Part shown: in pieces, positions 1 to 11,192 of the stretch
Layout: the number at the start of each line of letters is the position of its first letter
Numbering within the stretch: position 1 is the first letter of the stretch
Origin: Neurospora tetrasperma FGSC 2508
Lineage: Eukaryota; Ascomycota; Sordariomycetes; Sordariales; Sordariaceae
NCBI RefSeq assembly: GCF_000213175.1
Contig: NW_009799179.1
Location: 8,555,151 to 8,619,150, forward strand
Reading direction: 5' to 3'
Length of the DNA stretch: 64,000 nucleotides
Notes under the pieces: model-generated
The model's input: only the letters and a program-made list of their open reading frames with translations
What the model was told of the DNA's origin: nothing
Database searches by the model: none
Program-made: the position numbers and the translations under genes

Positions 1-1
1 A

Positions 2-526
2 GTCAACCAGCACCAAAGATCCCCTACACTCACCACTACAGCTACCACCACCAGCCTCTCCTTTCCCCAAGTCCTCGCCCTCGCCCTCGCGGGCGGCGTC
101 CCCGAAGACCCCAACAACCGCGACCTCCCACACTTCCGCACTCCCCTCATGACCCTCCTCCGCGGTTTCGCCTGGGGCAACCACCACCACCCCCACTATC
201 CGTCACAACCATCCGACATGCTAAGGGAATGCCTCCACCTCCTGCTCGCGCACGGCGCGCGGCCGGAGCTAGTCGACATCGACGGCAACAACGCTTTGCA
301 CCACGCGGCCGAACTGGGATTGCTGAGTGCCGTGGTGGTGCTGTGCACTCATGATCGGGACTTGCAGAGGACAATGAATCGTACGGGACAGACGCCGTTG
401 GATTTGGCGATTCAGAGGATGAGTGTTAAGGGATATATGCCGATGACGGAGGCGATGAGGAGGGTGGGGAGGCATGCGGAGGTGGTGCTGTACTTGGAGA
501 CGGGGGTTGTGATGGCGGATGAGTGA
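2..526 (+). CDS. Ankyrin-repeat protein, 3' end only
   Basis: This is the last part of a gene that enters from the left; the frame is open from base 2, so the start is outside the window and the ATG at 149 is probably internal. The visible protein has an ankyrin repeat: LLLAHGARPE followed by D-I-D-G-N-N-A-L-H-H-A-A-E-L-G, then a second degenerate unit ending T-G-Q-T-P-L-D-L-A-I-Q. These match the ankyrin G-x-T-P-L-x-L-A pattern, which normally makes protein-protein contacts. The C-terminus (GVVMADE) carries no further domain. No intron is visible. The specific function cannot be told from this fragment. Confidence 0.75.
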   Translation, partial: VNQHQRSPTLTTTATTTSLSFPQVLALALAGGVPEDPNNRDLPHFRTPLMTLLRGFAWGNHHHPHYPSQPSDMLRECLHLLLAHGARPELVDIDGNNALHHAAELGLLSAVVVLCTHDRDLQRTMNRTGQTPLDLAIQRMSVKGYMPMTEAMRRVGRHAEVVLYLETGVVMADE

Positions 527-1521
527 GTGTCATGGATTGAGTTGTATGATGATATTTCTGTTTTTTTCTGCCTTTTTGTTTTCCCTTAGACTGGCTTCGG
601 TTCGCGTGTGTAATGTGTTTTTTTTTTTTTTTTTTTTTTTTGAACGTTGACGTGATAGATGCTAGACCGTATACTTCCCGGCGTCCCTTGTTTACATGGA
701 CCTTCCACTAGATAGTAATCATTAATGTAATTAAATCGCGGTTCAAAACACGTCTAGCTGCTAGTGCATTACTATGCTCAACGGCAACTTTGCTCCAATA
801 TAATATATGTTGTTCCAGTACGTGCCTTTGAGCTGTACCGTGAAAGTGCAGGGTAGGTGACAAATCTCGCTCTGCGTCAGAACGATCGCCCAGGGTTCTT
901 TACCAATCGGTAGGGCTGTGGTTGCCTGCCCTGTGCCTTCTGTGCCCCTGGCTAGAGGCGCCGTGTCTCCACAATTCCCCGCTGTCAGAAATTTGCAAGC
1001 CGACCGGTCTACGGCGGGCGATAAGAGGAGGGAGGTCCCGTCCCCGCCCGCCCCGTGCCGGACCAGTCAGTCGATGTGTCTCGTTTGTTTCGGGACCTGA
1101 CAAACCCGCCAGTGGATGATGTAAACCAAGCCCAGGCCCGACGTTCACTGTAACCTCAGCTGGAGCCTCATCGTCGCCTTTTCCATCAACTTGAACATCG
1201 CATTTTGGATTTCATTCCATCATTTGTCTGTGTTTTTACTCACATTCATTCAACAAGGCGAAACATCACGCTCAGTCTCATCAAAGTTACACATCCATTC
1301 TTACAAGAAAAGATCGACCGTTTGTTGTTCGTATCTCACACTTTTATCGCCGGAAAATCGTCAAAATAGGCCGACACGGGAATCACGGCCTCAGCGCCAA
1401 AGGAACACTCGCGGACTACCAAAACGACGACGACTTTGTCGGCTTTGACGATTTTGCCGTCGGCGGGAAAACCCAAAAGAAACCCAAAAAACCCAAGAAG
1501 CCAAAGAAGCCACGAAGGAAA
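527..1521. other. Intergenic stretch and sirtuin leader
   Basis: No gene is supported here. It contains a 24-T homopolymer at 618-641. From 1195 to 1521 the frame of the downstream sirtuin is open without any ATG (see findings). Short frames on either strand have no recognisable content. Confidence 0.5.
618..641. repeat. Homopolymer T(24)
   Basis: An uninterrupted run of 24 T lies just downstream of the ankyrin gene stop, in what is probably its 3' untranslated region. Confidence 0.95.
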
Positions 1522-2716
1522 ATGGGTCAAGAAGTTTCTGCCGTTCCTGAAACGACCAAGCCTGAGAACCTCTCAGAGCGCAGCCTGCCCGCGGTCGCCG
1601 ACTACATCAAGTCCGGCAAAGCTCGCAAGGTTGTTGTCTTGACGGGCGCGGGTATTTCGACTGCTGCTGGCAGTAAGTTGGGTTCCCATTAATGCCAATT
1701 TTCCCCTTCCTTTTTGCTTACCCGCGTTTGCAGTTCCTGACTTCCGCTCTCCCGAGACTGGCCTCTACGCCAACTTGGCCGCCTTGGAACTTGAGGAGCC
1801 CGAAGATGTCTTCAGCTTGCCTTTTTTCAAGGAAAACCCCAAGCCATTCTACGTGCTCGCAAAGGACCTTTATCCAGGCAAATTCCACCCTACCATCTCG
1901 CATGTCTTCATCAGCCTCCTCGCCACCAAGGGCCTCCTGTACCAGCTCTTCACGCAAAACATTGACTGTTTGGAGCGCGCCGCCGGTGTCCCCGCCGACC
2001 TGATCGTCGAGGCCCACGGCAGCTTCGCTTCCCAACGCTGCATCGATTGCAAGACGCCCTATCCGGACGATAAGATGCGCGAACATGTCAGCCGTGCCGA
2101 GGTGCCACATTGCGAAAAGTGCAACGGTCTGGTCAAGCCCGACATCGTCTTCTTCCACGAGAACCTCCCCTCCCTATTCTTCGACAGGAGGCACATGGCC
2201 GAGGAAGCTGATCTGATCCTCGTTCTCGGCACCAGCTTAACCGTCCATCCCTTCGCCGGTCTTCCCGATCTTGCCCCCTTCGAAGTTCCTCGCGTCTTGT
2301 TCAACATGGAACGCGTAGGGTCTCTGGGCTCTCAACCCGATGACGTCCTTGTCCTCGGAGACTGCGACACTGGTGTGCGGCAGCTGGCTAACGCGCTCGG
2401 GTGGCGCGAGGAGCTGGAGGCCGAGTGGAGGAAGCTGGTAGGCGATGAGGAGGCGGACAGGCAGTTGGAGGGTTCGTCAAAACGCCAGGTCGAGCTCCAT
2501 GATGAGGTCTCGCAGCTGGTTCATGATGTCGATAAGGTACTGCATGTGCACGACGTGAGCAGCAGCGGCAGTAGTTCGCCTAGTCCTGAGGCTGTTGCAG
2601 AGAAAGAACCAATTGCGGCAACTCAGCAGGAAGTGCAGCAGAGCGAATCTGCCTCGGTTAAGGAAAGTGTCGAAACAACAACGTTGACAGAGGAGGTCAA
2701 GGTTTCCGGCGCTTGA
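1522..2716 (+). CDS. HST2: NAD-dependent protein deacetylase, class I sirtuin (Hst2/SIRT2 type)
   Basis: Two exons, 1522-1672 and 1734-2716, are joined across a 61-nt intron (GTAAGT...TTTGCAG) to give 377 residues. The splice rebuilds the sirtuin NAD site, TGAGISTAAG (41-50) followed by IPDFRSP. Further motifs are TQNID (124-128), the catalytic His in EAHGSFA (His145) and two zinc pairs, C153-x2-C156 and C177-x2-C180. GTSLTVHPF marks the C-terminal Rossmann half. The enzyme removes acetyl groups from lysines using NAD; yeast Hst2 and human SIRT2 are mainly cytoplasmic. The last 85 or so residues are an acidic, low-complexity tail. The start was chosen at the first ATG after an open but ATG-less stretch encoding four K-K-P units. 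Family assignment is firm; the exact paralogue is less so. Confidence 0.93.
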
Positions 2717-3907
2717 GGAACGGAGTGGCGCAGGCGTCACGTAGAAGACATGGTTTGGATCAGGTTGAAGCCGGGTATTCAATAGAGGGATGTGTCATCG
2801 AAGGACTTAACACCGGCCGTACGATATCATATTGCAGGAAAGTATCAGTGATTGATGGCGTTGGTAGGGTATAGGAATTGGGTTTGAGACAGGTTTGGGC
2901 TGGCGAGTTGGCTCGTCTGTATCACGAATTTCTTTTTGTTTTTGTTTCTTTTTGTTCTTCTTTTTTTCCTGGCATTGTCAGTCAAGATACCTGTTCCTGG
3001 TGTTTGCATTCGATAATCGTTCCTGCAATCTGTCGGCATGGTGCAACATTATCTTCTGGGCGAAATGGGGCCTCCTTCTATGTACTCAGACGATCTCGGT
3101 GGCTGTTATCACTGCAGCACCTTTATCCAGTCCCATCCGTCCCTTTACCTTCCCATTTGTAAGTAGTCGAAACTCTGACGGCCAACCGAACGAAGCCATC
3201 AAACGCGACATGACATGGCTGAGCATGATGGACTTGATCGGCGATCGCGATTATGGTCAGCCCTGTCGGACGGGTCATGGTCTCAGGGTGTTCTCACCAC
3301 TGTAAATGCTCTTGGGATCTCCACGTCTCTAAACTTTGGGGCATCGTCTTTTTGTTCTCCTGATTATTAATGTCTGAGGCGCAGTCACTGATGCCCCTAC
3401 CCTATCAACACCACAGGCATCTCAAGCGAACATGCCAAAAGACCGCGTGCTCTGGTAACTGATAGGCCACGAACTTGATCAGAGTAAGTTCTACTCTACC
3501 CAGCATTACAGGATTAATTCTTCACCTGATATTACGACAGTTTCCTGCCTCCAAGGCCATGTTTTCGACGTTAAGCCATTGTTCAATGAACATTTCCCCC
3601 ACTCAGCAGCTACCACATGCATAACGCCAGCACTTTGCCCCGAGAACAGCTGTACGATTAATCCACTAGGACCACTTCGCCTCGTTTTTCGCTCGCAGAT
3701 GATGTGTTTGAGGAATCGCGTACTGCACGGGCACTCGCCTTGCAATATGCAACAGGCGAAGAACGCGTAGGATGCATCGCGCCAGGTATAAGAAAATACC
3801 TCCCCTCCTCCAACTTCATCCGTCATCCTGTTTGAGGTTTACCTCCAAATCAACACCGACCAAGCACAGCACGATTGCCGATCCAGAATAACGCCACGTC
3901 AAAGACC
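2717..3907. other. Intergenic stretch
   Basis: No coding region is supported. It holds the presumed 3' end of the sirtuin transcript and the promoter of the zinc-finger gene, with T-rich patches near 2930-2965. I see no repeats, RNA genes or conserved motifs. Confidence 0.4.
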
Positions 3908-4999
3908 ATGACTTTTTCATCATCCAACCCCCAGAACGGGGCAGAACCAAGCTATGCAAATGTTTGGGAGGACACTGAGACGGAATCGTGTGGCAGCCCC
4001 TCGCCTCGTGTGATAAACTTCTCTCGGCGGCCAATGGCGGAATTCAGCTGTCCCAAAGGAGGCATATCAGATATCGCCAGACTTGTTACAGCAGAGAGGA
4101 AACAGTTCAACCAAAATTCGAAACCTTCTCTCTTGACAGGACTGCTCAAGCCATCTCCGACCGTTGAACCACTAGTCTCACCCACTATCACAGAGCATCC
4201 TATCACCTTTTCGACTAACAGACCCGAAGCAACAAGAACAAGTCGGGGCCTCGAGTCTCTTCGAAATTTCCATAATTTCGGAATATTAGCTGCCTCCAAC
4301 GCGCCTATCTCTGCCGAAAGCCAAATCCTTGATCCTCCCCCGGCCGCATGGCCAGACTCATGCGAGGAACATGACCACTCACCCCTATCTCCTCCAGCGT
4401 CACTCATCGCAGAACCCTTTGACCCTCAAGACTACCAATACGACAAAAGGCACCGCCCGAGCACCCCTGATCAACAACATCAGTCGCACCCTATCCGCGA
4501 ATCTCAACCGGTATACTGCGCTTTCCCCGCCCACTGCCCACGGAAGCCATTCCAGGCATTCCCTTTCCTGGCATCCTCTTTGTCCACTTCGTCATCATCA
4601 CCACAGAGAGAATGTTCCCCCACCCGCAACGACAGCGCTGTCGCTGGAATTTCCCTTGGAGCTGGCGGCGATTTTGAAGCCGAAGCCAGCACCGGCGCTG
4701 TAATCAAAGCCATGACCATAGCCGGCTCCAAGACAGACCCGCTCCCCTCGCCTCTCCTCCGCTCACCGACTGCACCGACTTCACTCATTGATTCATGGGC
4801 CGACGCCTACCGCAGCCCCTCATCCCGTGCGTCAACCACATCGAAAGCTGCAGCAGACCCCGCCTCCTCCTCCCCCTCTTACTGCACCCGCTGCGTCGTA
4901 CCCCTCATCTTTGACATCTCTTCTCTCGACCAAGACGAGAGTTGGGAATGCTGTAACTGCGCTTCCAACAATAAAAAGTTGGGAATTTCATTGTGTTAG
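3908..4999 (+). CDS. Disordered protein with C-terminal RanBP2-like zinc finger, probably frameshifted at the end
   Basis: A single exon codes for 363 residues as read. The first ATG is at 3908. Most of the protein is Ser/Pro-rich and predicted disordered. The C-terminus begins a cysteine module: Y-C-T-R-C (4880-4894), a spacer, then W-E-C-C-N-C-A-S-N-N (4943-4972), which fits the first half of a RanBP2 zinc finger (W-x-C-x2-C-x3-N). As read, the frame ends at 4999 before the second Cys pair. One base fewer in the A5 run at 4973-4977 would give N-x6-C-V-R-C-R-R-R-H-G-K-C and a stop at 5036, completing the consensus exactly. RanBP2 fingers bind RNA or ubiquitin/Ran in other proteins; the role here is unknown. 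Two related relics lie downstream at 5946 and 6914. Confidence 0.6.
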   Translation: MTFSSSNPQNGAEPSYANVWEDTETESCGSPSPRVINFSRRPMAEFSCPKGGISDIARLVTAERKQFNQNSKPSLLTGLLKPSPTVEPLVSPTITEHPITFSTNRPEATRTSRGLESLRNFHNFGILAASNAPISAESQILDPPPAAWPDSCEEHDHSPLSPPASLIAEPFDPQDYQYDKRHRPSTPDQQHQSHPIRESQPVYCAFPAHCPRKPFQAFPFLASSLSTSSSSPQRECSPTRNDSAVAGISLGAGGDFEAEASTGAVIKAMTIAGSKTDPLPSPLLRSPTAPTSLIDSWADAYRSPSSRASTTSKAAADPASSSPSYCTRCVVPLIFDISSLDQDESWECCNCASNNKKLGISLC

Positions 5000-5037
5000 G
5001 TGTAGGAGGAGGCATGGGAAATGTCAAGGGCGTTAGG

Positions 5038-5054
5038 GTGTGTGTGTGTGTGTG
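5038..5054. repeat. GT dinucleotide microsatellite
   Basis: Eight and a half GT units lie immediately downstream of the shifted-frame stop of the zinc-finger gene. Confidence 0.95.
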
Positions 5055-5945
5055 AGGACGAGGATGCGAACAAGATGTGGACAGGTAGAAGAGCAGGATG
5101 ACAACTTGAGGGTGATGCTGGAGAGGAAGTCGATTTCGACGGAGTGGCTTGTCGGGGAGGAGATCAGGAGGGGGATATGTGGGAAAGGAAAAGGGGGCAT
5201 GGAGGGGGGTGTACTGGTTTTGAGGATGTTGGGTTGGAAAGTTTGAGACATTGCGGGTCATGGAACTGCAGGTGTTGGGGGATCGGTAGCGGCCAAGAAG
5301 TATTTCTGTCAAGACTGATTGTGGCTAACAAGGACGGAGAACAATGAAAAGCCATTTTGGTTTGCGAACTTTCGAATAATAAGGGTGCTGGAACGTGGTT
5401 TGAATTGGATCTCCATTAGAAACCTAACGGGTGGCCTACATAATCACACGGGCCTTACGAACTCGTATTCGCCCGAAAAATGATTCAAGTTGACGATACT
5501 GCTCGCCTGTGACTCACCATTCGTTTGAAGCACTGAACTGGTTCCTTTGGCAACGTACCTGTGATTCACAAGGCCATTTCATCGGGTACTGATGTAGGTT
5601 CAACACAGTGTAGAGGTCCTATCCAGGCTGTGATTATGAGGGAAAACACCGTGCAAGATGGCCAACGGCCTCTGAGCAGTGGCCAGTGTACCCCTTCCGG
5701 CCGTTGGCCATCGTGATGTGATAGTTTCCATGAAGTGTCTTGACCGAATTCGAGTAGAGGTAGCTTGTATATCAACCTCGAAATTCGCTCCTTGGTACAA
5801 CCTACCAACTGCCTCTTTTCTTTCCACATCGCACTCGAATAATATTTCGCACCGGGACCTCAAGATTAGCACAATCTCAGTGCTATCAAAGTAGTCACCA
5901 GCCAGCCTTGTGGTTCCCCACGAAGAAGTCAAAAGAAGAAGCAAG

Positions 5946-6062
5946 ATGTCGGAAACCGGTTGGAGATGCTGCTACTGCCGAACCAGTAACTCGTACTAGG
6001 AGCACTTGTGCTGGTTCTGCAAGATTCATTCCAAATGCAGCGATTGTGGCAAGGACACATAG
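5946..6062 (+). pseudogene. RanBP2-like zinc-finger relic 1
   Basis: Starting at ATG 5946 the frame reads a short leader, then W-R-C-C-Y-C-R-T-S-N, two residues, a TAG stop (5997-5999), then E-H-L-C-W-F-C and K-C-S-D-C, ending at TAG 6060. If the internal TAG is read through, this matches W-x-C-x2-C-x3-N-x6-C-x2-C exactly. The TAG falls where the upstream gene has Trp (TGG) in its shifted frame, so a single G-to-A change explains it. The long disordered N-terminal part of the parent gene is missing. It is most likely a partial duplicate that has decayed. Confidence 0.6.
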
Positions 6063-6913
6063 GGGACCGCGGCATCCGTGATCGCACCAAGCTTGGGGCC
6101 GTCCGCAGGGGTAGATTGCTGAAACTCGGAGTAGCGGATATACGTTCGGAGGAGTGCAGTAGCATACGGGAGATCAAGGGTTGATTTCCAGGGCGCTCGC
6201 TAGGGAGCGATCTGATAGTGGCTCGAAGAGGGTATGTTGGTAGCTGGAAGTTAATCAAGGCCGATTGTGGGTGGCAACCTTTGTGTTAGCTTCGTGGAAA
6301 ACGGGAATTTTGGAGCCTGAAGTGATGAAAGGCATCCTACAGCGTAAAAACAAGGAGTATAAGCCTAGTCAAAGCAAGTAGTCTTTGCATCGATGATGGG
6401 TTTTGCGTGCGAAGAGACTTCTGATAATCTGAATGGTCAGATTATTTCCTACCTCTACCCTATGTCGGTGTTCCGAAATGAAAGTTCCTTCCCGAGAAAA
6501 GAAAAAATGTAAATGTTTTTCTTCAGCATACCTTTGTCATATGATAGCGGACATTCATCGGCTATCAAGTCATGATCTTTTTAAACCGCATAGGGGGCTC
6601 TGCGGCCTGATGCTGAGTTGTGAACGCTTCCAGATACCTCTACGGTTGGAGACCGCGAGCAGTGGTTGACACACTGACTCCAACCGTTAACCACAGTAAT
6701 ATGGTGCCCAAATATACCAGTCCCTTCTTTGGCGCCGATGATCATGTACACCAACCACGGAACCCCCTCTTTCTAGGGGTTCATCACTCCCCATTGCATC
6801 GTCCATCACTCTCCAGCCGTGATACAACTTCTCGCGTCTACGCCACCAATATCTCCTCTCAACACGACATTTCCCCAAACAAAGCCGAGCATCCAGACCG
6901 TTGGTAACCAGAC

Positions 6914-7096
6914 ATGACGAGAAAAAAGTTCGAGTCCAAAACGGCTTGGAAATGCTGCAACCGAAAACCAACAGGACGTCCTAGGAGGGCTTGTGCTAGT
7001 ACTGCAAGTTCATATGAAGTGCAACGACTGTGGAGCGGCCACTTCGCTGCGTATGCCGACGAGTGCAAGTACAAGTGCGGAGGTCGTCGACGATAG
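6914..7096 (+). pseudogene. RanBP2-like zinc-finger relic 2
   Basis: The frame from ATG 6914 reaches W-K-C-C-N (Trp at 6947), after which one base is missing relative to relic 1. In the shifted frame there is TAG at 6982-6984, aligned with the TAG of relic 1, then E-G-L-C, a second TAG (6997-6999) in place of Trp, Y-C-K-F, and after a further shift K-C-N-D-C-G. It shares an almost identical stretch with relic 1 around the second Cys pair. At least two frameshifts and two stops make it clearly non-functional as a zinc finger. Confidence 0.55.
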
Positions 7097-8363
7097 TGGC
7101 GATCGGCGGTCGTCGGTCATTGGCGGCGACAGCGGAGGCACGGCGTAGACCTGACGCGTAGCACCTCTATGAGGGCTGAGAAAAGCCGAGGCCCGTGTCG
7201 GTTCCGGCGGACACGAGCGACATGCAGGAAATAAGTTGCAAAAAGCATGTGATGGTGGAAAGGGAATGGCTGTGGGCGCTTCGGTCTTGAAAGGGCGAAG
7301 GAAGGTGTGGTTGAGGTGAGGAGAGTGAACGGGGAAGGGGCGTGGTGGCAGTTCACTACCGGACTGTGTGGGCCGAAATTTGGGGATCCAAAGATGGTCA
7401 CCACTTTCAACAGTGTAGGAATTCGCGAATATTCAGGCTGGAAAATCTCAAGGCATTGCCAGCATTTTTCTCTTTTTTTTTCCCTCCCTTTTCGGGGTGG
7501 TAATACCATCAGGATGATAAGTGTGGACAAGGAAAGGGGTGGAACGCAAAAGTATTTGCAATATATTTATACCTGCATATCCCTACTTGTGCAGCTAGAT
7601 GACTCAAGCTTTATAGTGAGCCTTTCCTAGTGTACGTGCATCATATCTGTCTTGTTCCTCGTTTATGGCTTGGTCCGAGTGGCTTGTGAACTTCTACCTC
7701 ATATACACCAACCAGCGTGGTGAACAATGCATATGGATGGCAGCCAGGAGGACAGAAGGACACCTTTATAGGATTGTTACCTGCACCGTCCGTCATATTA
7801 GGCAAGTATCTCTGATGACAGTATGCGCGGATAGGATATTGCTGGTTTTCTCTTGATCTGGGACGGGTCCGTGACGCGCAGTTGGTTGGATGTCAGGACA
7901 AGTATGCTCCGGAGTTGAGAATGCGTATAGATGCATCGCAGCTCAAACAGTAGCTCACACAGCAGGACTTGCCGGACTTGCGTAAAGGACACGAAGATGC
8001 TCTCACGTATTCTCCGAGAAGCCCTATAAAACCCCCCTTTCCCCTCCCTTTGAATGTGTTTGTGCTTACCAGTATTCATCTCCCAAAATCTCGCCGTTCT
8101 ATCCTGGTTCTCATATCGTCTTCTACGAAGTTGAAACATCTCTTCCTCATTCATACTACGTGGCCAAGATCGTTCCCAGTCAACAAATCCAATATTTCGA
8201 GGTATGCTAGTTCAAAGACCCCTTGCCATATTATGTTCAACATTTTGACCGAGTTACTGTAGGGAGTTACCGCGGATCAACACAAATCCACCCAAGACCA
8301 CAGCACCGCGAAGCTATTCCGAGCACAAGAACACGGATACATCAAAAGAAGCTTCCAGAGAAG

Positions 8364-9278
8364 ATGCCGCTGCCTGAAATCATTTACACCATGAGGCGTC
8401 TTAACACCGGCGAGCACGCCCCTGTGTGGGAAGAGGAAAATGAGGACATGCATGACAGAAGCTCCCGACCTCTTCTGACCAAGAAGCTACGGAAGGAAAA
8501 GAAGCAGCCCACCACTACTAAGCTTGGACCTACTCTTCCAAATGGCGAGATAAGGAAGCGAAAGCGAGTCACCTTTGCTGTGCCGGCACCAATTCCGGTC
8601 AAAATCGACCAAGATCACCTCCACACGATGCTCACAATTGACAAGCTCGCCGAGGCGGAACCCAAAAAGCGACCGGGACTGAACCCATTCACTGCCGCCG
8701 GTCCAGTCTCTGCCGTAAGCTACATCACCAAAACCGACCCTAGGAAGCCCATGTTGCTCAGTGAGGTTGGTATGAACGAACCTTCAAATTCACGAAATCG
8801 CATGCTGTCCGACTTGATCAGGACCCTGGACAGCAAGAAAGGTCGAAGAACTCGGAACAGATCGGGACATTGGCAGTGGCCCGCCCCTGAGCAGCAAGCA
8901 GAGGTGGACGCGGCAACATCTATGCGAGACATGCAAGAAAATCAGCAGACGAGTGAACAGGGCTCGTCTTCGGCCTCAACAGAGCACGAGGAGGAAAATA
9001 CCAAACTCATTTCCACGCATGACCCGGAAGACCCAGAAGACAAACCCCGCAACAAGTGGCTCAAAATTCCCGGTCAGATCTGGAGGAACACCACCGCTTT
9101 CCTCGCCAACACCGTCGACCACCTGCCCTTCTACACTTCCCCCAAGGAGAAACAGTGGCAGGCAGCAACACGCATGTGGCAAGAGGAGGCCAACAACAAA
9201 CGCATGAGCGTACCTAGCACAAAAAAGAAGGCCGAGAACTCCCATCACACACCTTGGCTGCGCTGCGACGGGCTCTAG
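8364..9278 (+). CDS. Hypothetical basic protein with a PP1-docking-like motif
   Basis: A single exon codes for 304 residues. The frame is open from 8223 but the first clear methionine of the likely protein is at 8364 (MPLPEIIYTM). I do not recognise the family. Residues near 60-80 are strongly basic and include RKRKRVTFA, which fits both a nuclear localisation signal and the K/R-V-x-F motif that docks protein phosphatase 1. Residues around 170-210 are Glu/Gln/Ser-rich and predicted disordered. Near the C-terminus, KWLKIPGQIWRNTTAFL and QWQAATRMWQEEANN look like amphipathic helices. There is no signal peptide or membrane segment. Coding is supported by length and smooth composition only. Confidence 0.6.
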   Translation: MPLPEIIYTMRRLNTGEHAPVWEEENEDMHDRSSRPLLTKKLRKEKKQPTTTKLGPTLPNGEIRKRKRVTFAVPAPIPVKIDQDHLHTMLTIDKLAEAEPKKRPGLNPFTAAGPVSAVSYITKTDPRKPMLLSEVGMNEPSNSRNRMLSDLIRTLDSKKGRRTRNRSGHWQWPAPEQQAEVDAATSMRDMQENQQTSEQGSSSASTEHEEENTKLISTHDPEDPEDKPRNKWLKIPGQIWRNTTAFLANTVDHLPFYTSPKEKQWQAATRMWQEEANNKRMSVPSTKKKAENSHHTPWLRCDGL

Positions 9279-11192
9279 GAAAACATCACTATGGAGACTC
9301 GAAGGAAACACCGCAGTCTCGGGATCCGCACCTTACGACATCACTCTCGTCTTCTCCCACCTCCGTCTACTCGCTGACTGGAGGTTTCATTCGGAATGCG
9401 CAACTTTCTAGTTTATTTACTGAATTGGTAGCCCTACAGTAACAAAGAAAAGGGAAGGAAGGAAAGGAGCAGACGCTTTTCCACAATTGTAACAAAGCAG
9501 TCGCTGTATACACGGGCACAAAACTACGATCTGGGAAGGAACCAGGGCATGGGAAACAGGAAAGAGGGCGTTTAAGCTTTGCGCAATTTCATGGTCATTT
9601 ATATCAACATCAGGGTTTATATCGGCAGTCATGGAATTTTGGTCAGTTTTGAGACAATTGGATTTTATGAAAAGGCGTTTGGCGGGGAAAGCATCGATTT
9701 TCTGCATCTGTCTACATCGGGCTGGCGGTTATTTGGAGATTTTTAGGTCGGTTTTTTTTGGATATTCAAATGGGCTACAGCGATCAGTTAGAAGGTTGTT
9801 ACCTATTTTCGGGTGGTTTTATGTCTTGCTCTTTTGACAGCAATGGCTCATGATGAGACTCAGTTCCCTGCAGCCATAGGGAGAGAGCAAAAACTGGATT
9901 GAAATCAGAACAGTTGGTCATCAACGCAGTATTTCGGAGGAATTTAGATAAGGGAAAGGTTAGGTGTTGATGAGGTTGGATTCAAACAACAGAGAATTTG
10001 GGAAGACCGAGATATGAGTCTTCCGATCGAACAGCGAATCGAATTGGAGCTTAAACCACAAACAACACTAACTTTAGTCTCCGTGATGTCCAAGATTACA
10101 GGTTCTTGAAAAGCAAGCAAGCAAGCATATTTGGAAGTCTCAGAGGGTCTTCGAAAACAAAGAGCTCAAGGTGCAGACGCCTGAGATCACAGTTTCGATA
10201 TCGTAAACATCACATCACAACGCACCACCCCTTCCATCTCCTATTTCCCATCTGCCATCTCTCCCCTCTGACGTCGCGCAAACACGCCGAGCAAACAGAC
10301 CTGATTGAAAGATACGAAAATAAAATATAAATAGAAGGAATTAAAAAAAAAAGTCACCAAACCAAGAAGAAAGGGTTTTAACACCTGTTTGAGTAACAAC
10401 CCGAAGGACCGGAAAGGAAGAAAAAGGGAAGAAAAAAAATCGCTAGGTAGGCTTGTAGAACGAACGACATTCAATGCTCTAGCTGCAGACCTATAAAAAT
10501 CAACGAGAATTGCTGCGCCATGCAAGGGAAGTAAGACCACATGAATCATTTTACTAGAGGGACCAGGTGACGGACCTTAGGATATGCCCGCTGGCAGTCG
10601 CCGTAATTACGATATATTACAAATTGCCGAATGCAGATGGAAGTGGAAAGAGCAATGCGGGACACTCCCATATGACTCTGCGTGAAGATAAGTCGAGGTA
10701 ACGGACATAACAAGGCAAGATAGTAACTTGCATACACCCGCATATTAATGATGTTATCATTACAAAGTATTGAAACTGGTAGGTATTTCCCGTGACTTCC
10801 ACCTTATCGCCATATGCAACTTCGGCATATAAAAACTGTACTGCAGCGTTTTGAAGCCATCGCGACATGCAGTGATGCGCATCCAGATGTTGCATGACTG
10901 CAGCACAAAAATAGGTCTGCGTGTCCAACTCGGCAACAAGCTCTTCCGAAATCTCCTGCTTCAGCCCACAAGTACTTCAAACATGTTTGAACACTGGAAA
11001 ATGGAGCAGCAACCCATTGACGTTTACAAACAATAAAAACAACCAGATCATCAGGCCATATGCAATCCAACAGACCATAAAAATCAAGATCCAAACAAAA
11101 GGGTATTTATGTACCAAAACAAGCCCAACCAAATCACACCTAATTCCCAAGCCCTTCTACGCCTAATGCTCCCTGCACGACAGCCTGGGTCT
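9279..11192. other. Intergenic stretch between convergent genes
   Basis: The region lies between the 3' ends of the 8364 gene and the laccase. It includes A-rich patches (10320-10440) and a short AAGC tandem repeat near 10110-10127. No gene or RNA is supported. Confidence 0.4.

Larger units (their letters stand above)
5055..8363. other. Gene-poor stretch with two zinc-finger relics
   Basis: Apart from the relics at 5946-6062 and 6914-7096, I find no supported gene. Short frames in this interval have no recognisable domains. A plausible intron in the leader of the next gene runs from a GTATGC donor near 8202 to CTGTAG near 8263. Confidence 0.4.

Noticed and set aside
1718-2158. Minus-strand frame of 146 codons opposite the sirtuin
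   Set aside because: Shadow of the sirtuin coding frame, whose motifs are unambiguous.
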